A stretch of DNA of 64,000 nucleotides from Epiperipatus broadwayi (taxonomy: Eukaryota > Onychophora > Udeonychophora > Euonychophora > Peripatidae), in assembly GCA_028023455.1 (NCBI GenBank), contig JAQFVV010000941.1, positions 62,001 to 126,000 on the forward strand. Direction: 5' to 3'. Of the stretch, positions 62,548 through 64,000 are shown in pieces. Below the pieces are notes generated by a model. The model searched no databases and had not been told where the DNA came from. It saw only the letters and a list, made by a program, of their open reading frames with translations. The translations under genes and the position numbers were made by a program. The first letter of the stretch is position 1. Each line of letters begins with the position of its first letter.

Positions 62548-63558
62548 TATTTCTATTGTTTCTTTGATATTTTTATGCAACCACTCTTCTAAATTATAAC
62601 CTATGCATAACTAGCAATTAATATTTTAACATTAACAGTTTTAAATCTAAAAATTGATAATATTATTTTTAAACAAATTCACAAGCATAAAACATTGAAT
62701 TTTATTTACAAATAAATTTATTTAACTTATGTCTGGTTGTCATAAAGTGGTAGATTTCTATTTCTGTAATTATCTAATATAATTAAAATAAAAAGGTATT
62801 AAACAATAAATTATTTTAATAAAAGTAAAATGAAATTGTAATTTTGAGTAAAAGTATTTATAATTATAAATAAATAACATTTTCAGGTCAGAAAAAAAAG
62901 AAGTATCAAATGAATAGTTATTTAGATAAAAAAATATTTATGAATGATTAATATTAAATTTTTTAACTTCTTTTTTTCATATTTTGCAGAAATCTAGAAA
63001 AAAATCTTTGTAGCTATGAATGTATATTTTATACCAACATATAAATAATTTTCTGCAGTTTTTAACAAAAAAAAATTGACTATCTAATTTATAGTATTTT
63101 TTTATGATTATAATGAAATATATTTTTTAAATATTTTTTTTTGTATTGAAAGAAAAAAATGTCCTTTAATGTAGAAGATTTGTACAATAAATTGATGTAT
63201 GAATTTAAGTATGTATAATTTCAATGTGTATTTATTCTATTTTTAAACTTATTACAAAATTAATTATCTTCATGCAAAATTATTTTTAATTATAAATGAA
63301 TATTGAAATCATTTTAATTACATTTTTAAAGAGTAGTTTCTAAAAAAAAAAAATAGGTCACATAATAATATGTACACTTTTGGTTTCAATACAAATATAC
63401 ATGTTTGTATGTGCATGTGTGCATAAATCGATCAAATTTAGATACTTTTTTTTGTTTGTTTTTTTCTTTATCAATATTATTATCAACATAAATATTTAAA
63501 AACAAATTATATTTATTTTGTTAAAAAAAAACCTCTAAATAAATTTCTTTATCTAGGC
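62548..63558. other. anonymous A+T-rich sequence
   Basis: Nothing recognised. Confidence 0.5.
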
Positions 63559-63620
63559 TAGGGTGGGAAACATCTAGCCCATAGACATGTCTAGTTCTCT
63601 AAAGCTCCCAATATGCCTGC
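63559..63620 (+). mobile_element. possible hAT-type terminus
   Basis: CTAGGGTGGGAAACATCTAG followed by CCCATAGACATGTCTAG resembles the GGGTGGGCAAAC...GGCCC ends of hAT elements. The second end was not found. Confidence 0.3.
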
Positions 63621-63829
63621 AGATTTTCACAAATGTATATAAAATGAACATAAGAGCAAATATTGAATTAAGAGTTAAGTAAAATAAAATATTTATTTTC
63701 TCAACTATATCTTTTTTTCTCTCCAACCTTTATAATAGTTTTAGTTCATTTTATCAGAAATGCAATATTCTAACAAATTATTTATATTGCTTAGTCTATC
63801 TGATTATGGATTTAATCTATACTCTAAGA

Positions 63830-64000
63830 CAGTGGTCTTCAACCACCGGTCCGCGGCCCAGTGCCAGGCCATAGACGTTTTTTGCTGGTCAGCGATAGAC
63901 TGGCAAGAAAGTTTTAATAACAAAATAATAAGACTTTAAACTTTTAATTAATATAAACAATTTTTATTTATTTTTTTCATCGCACTTTTACCTGATTAAA
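63830..64000 (+). mobile_element. hAT superfamily element, 5' end, runs off window
   Basis: CAGTGGTCTTCAACCACCGG with GGTCCGCGGCCCAGTGCCAG after it is a classic hAT terminal inverted repeat and subterminal region, and the most G+C- and CpG-rich sequence in the window. The 8 bases before it (CTCTAAGA, 63822-63829) would be the target duplication if the other end, beyond 64000, is followed by the same 8 bases. Confidence 0.75.

Overview
This is an intron-free-looking, strongly A+T-rich (roughly three quarters A+T by eye) stretch of animal nuclear DNA with no complete protein-coding gene. Nearly everything recognisable is transposable-element or simple-repeat sequence: RTE-clade LINE fragments, a Penelope-like element (PLE) with a GIY-YIG endonuclease, tRNA-derived SINEs, fold-back/MITE-like palindromes, hAT termini, a perfect GAA/TTC tract and degenerate TCTA/GATA tracts. 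Eukaryotic character is shown by the Pol III A/B boxes in the SINEs, the AATAAA plus poly(A) tail near 44.6 kb and splice-like signals. RTE, PLE, tRNA-SINE and hAT families together fit an invertebrate metazoan (mollusc or cnidarian would fit); the species cannot be named from the sequence alone.

The most interesting content is a set of hammerhead self-cleaving ribozyme (HHR) motifs carried by two, perhaps three, repeat families. Family A (3.55-5.10, 9.47-9.83, 13.18-14.16, 16.88-17.27 kb and a solo copy at 25.9 kb) has a monomer of about 450-465 bp, occurs head-to-tail, and at three loci also as a head-to-head inversion; each copy that reaches the relevant position has a type I HHR with a very short stem III. 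Family B (23.60-24.04, 46.92-47.11, 62.19-62.54 kb) is an imperfectly palindromic 350-450 bp element with 9-13 bp direct repeats at its ends; the 23.6 kb copy has two HHRs in tandem 119 nt apart, one with an apparently intact canonical core. These resemble the animal retrozymes and non-autonomous PLEs known from the literature, and the PLE fragment at 49.2-49.7 kb shows that a plausible partner machinery has existed in this genome.

Layout: 0-2.78 kb anonymous A+T-rich; 2.79-3.21 RTE 3' fragment (+); 3.55-5.10 family A cluster with an HHR-like insertion; 5.1-8.74 anonymous with weak exon-like spots; 8.74-9.30 RTE fragment (-); 9.47-9.83 family A; 10.99-11.43 TCTA repeat; 13.18-14.16 and 16.88-17.27 family A; 17.67-17.96 promoter-like patch; 20.1-22.15 less A+T-rich, CpG-containing patch; 22.68-25.26 RTE copy (-) interrupted by family B; 25.9 solo HHR; 26-30.7 anonymous with weak exon-like spots; 30.78-31.49 SINE-MITE-SINE inversion; 33.67-36.22 RTE copy (-); 36.22-36.34 GATA repeat; 37.47 hAT-like end; 39.95-44.28 longest RTE copy (-) with the TTC/TAC expansions inside its endonuclease region; 44.4-44.63 polyadenylated retro-tail; 46.92 family B remnant; 47.51-47.72 near-perfect palindrome; 49.18-49.74 PLE; 56.63-57.03 palindromic element; 60.04-60.39 tandem repeat; 61.41-61.57 RTE 5' fragment; 62.19-62.54 family B; 63.83-end hAT element running off the window.

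The elements relate as follows. RTE copies supply a reverse transcriptase lineage and act as landing sites (family B inserted into one). The PLE supplies RT/GIY-YIG activity of the type thought to mobilise HHR-bearing non-autonomous elements. All protein-coding copies seen here are broken, so the window is a fossil record rather than an active locus. All counts and identities were made by eye.
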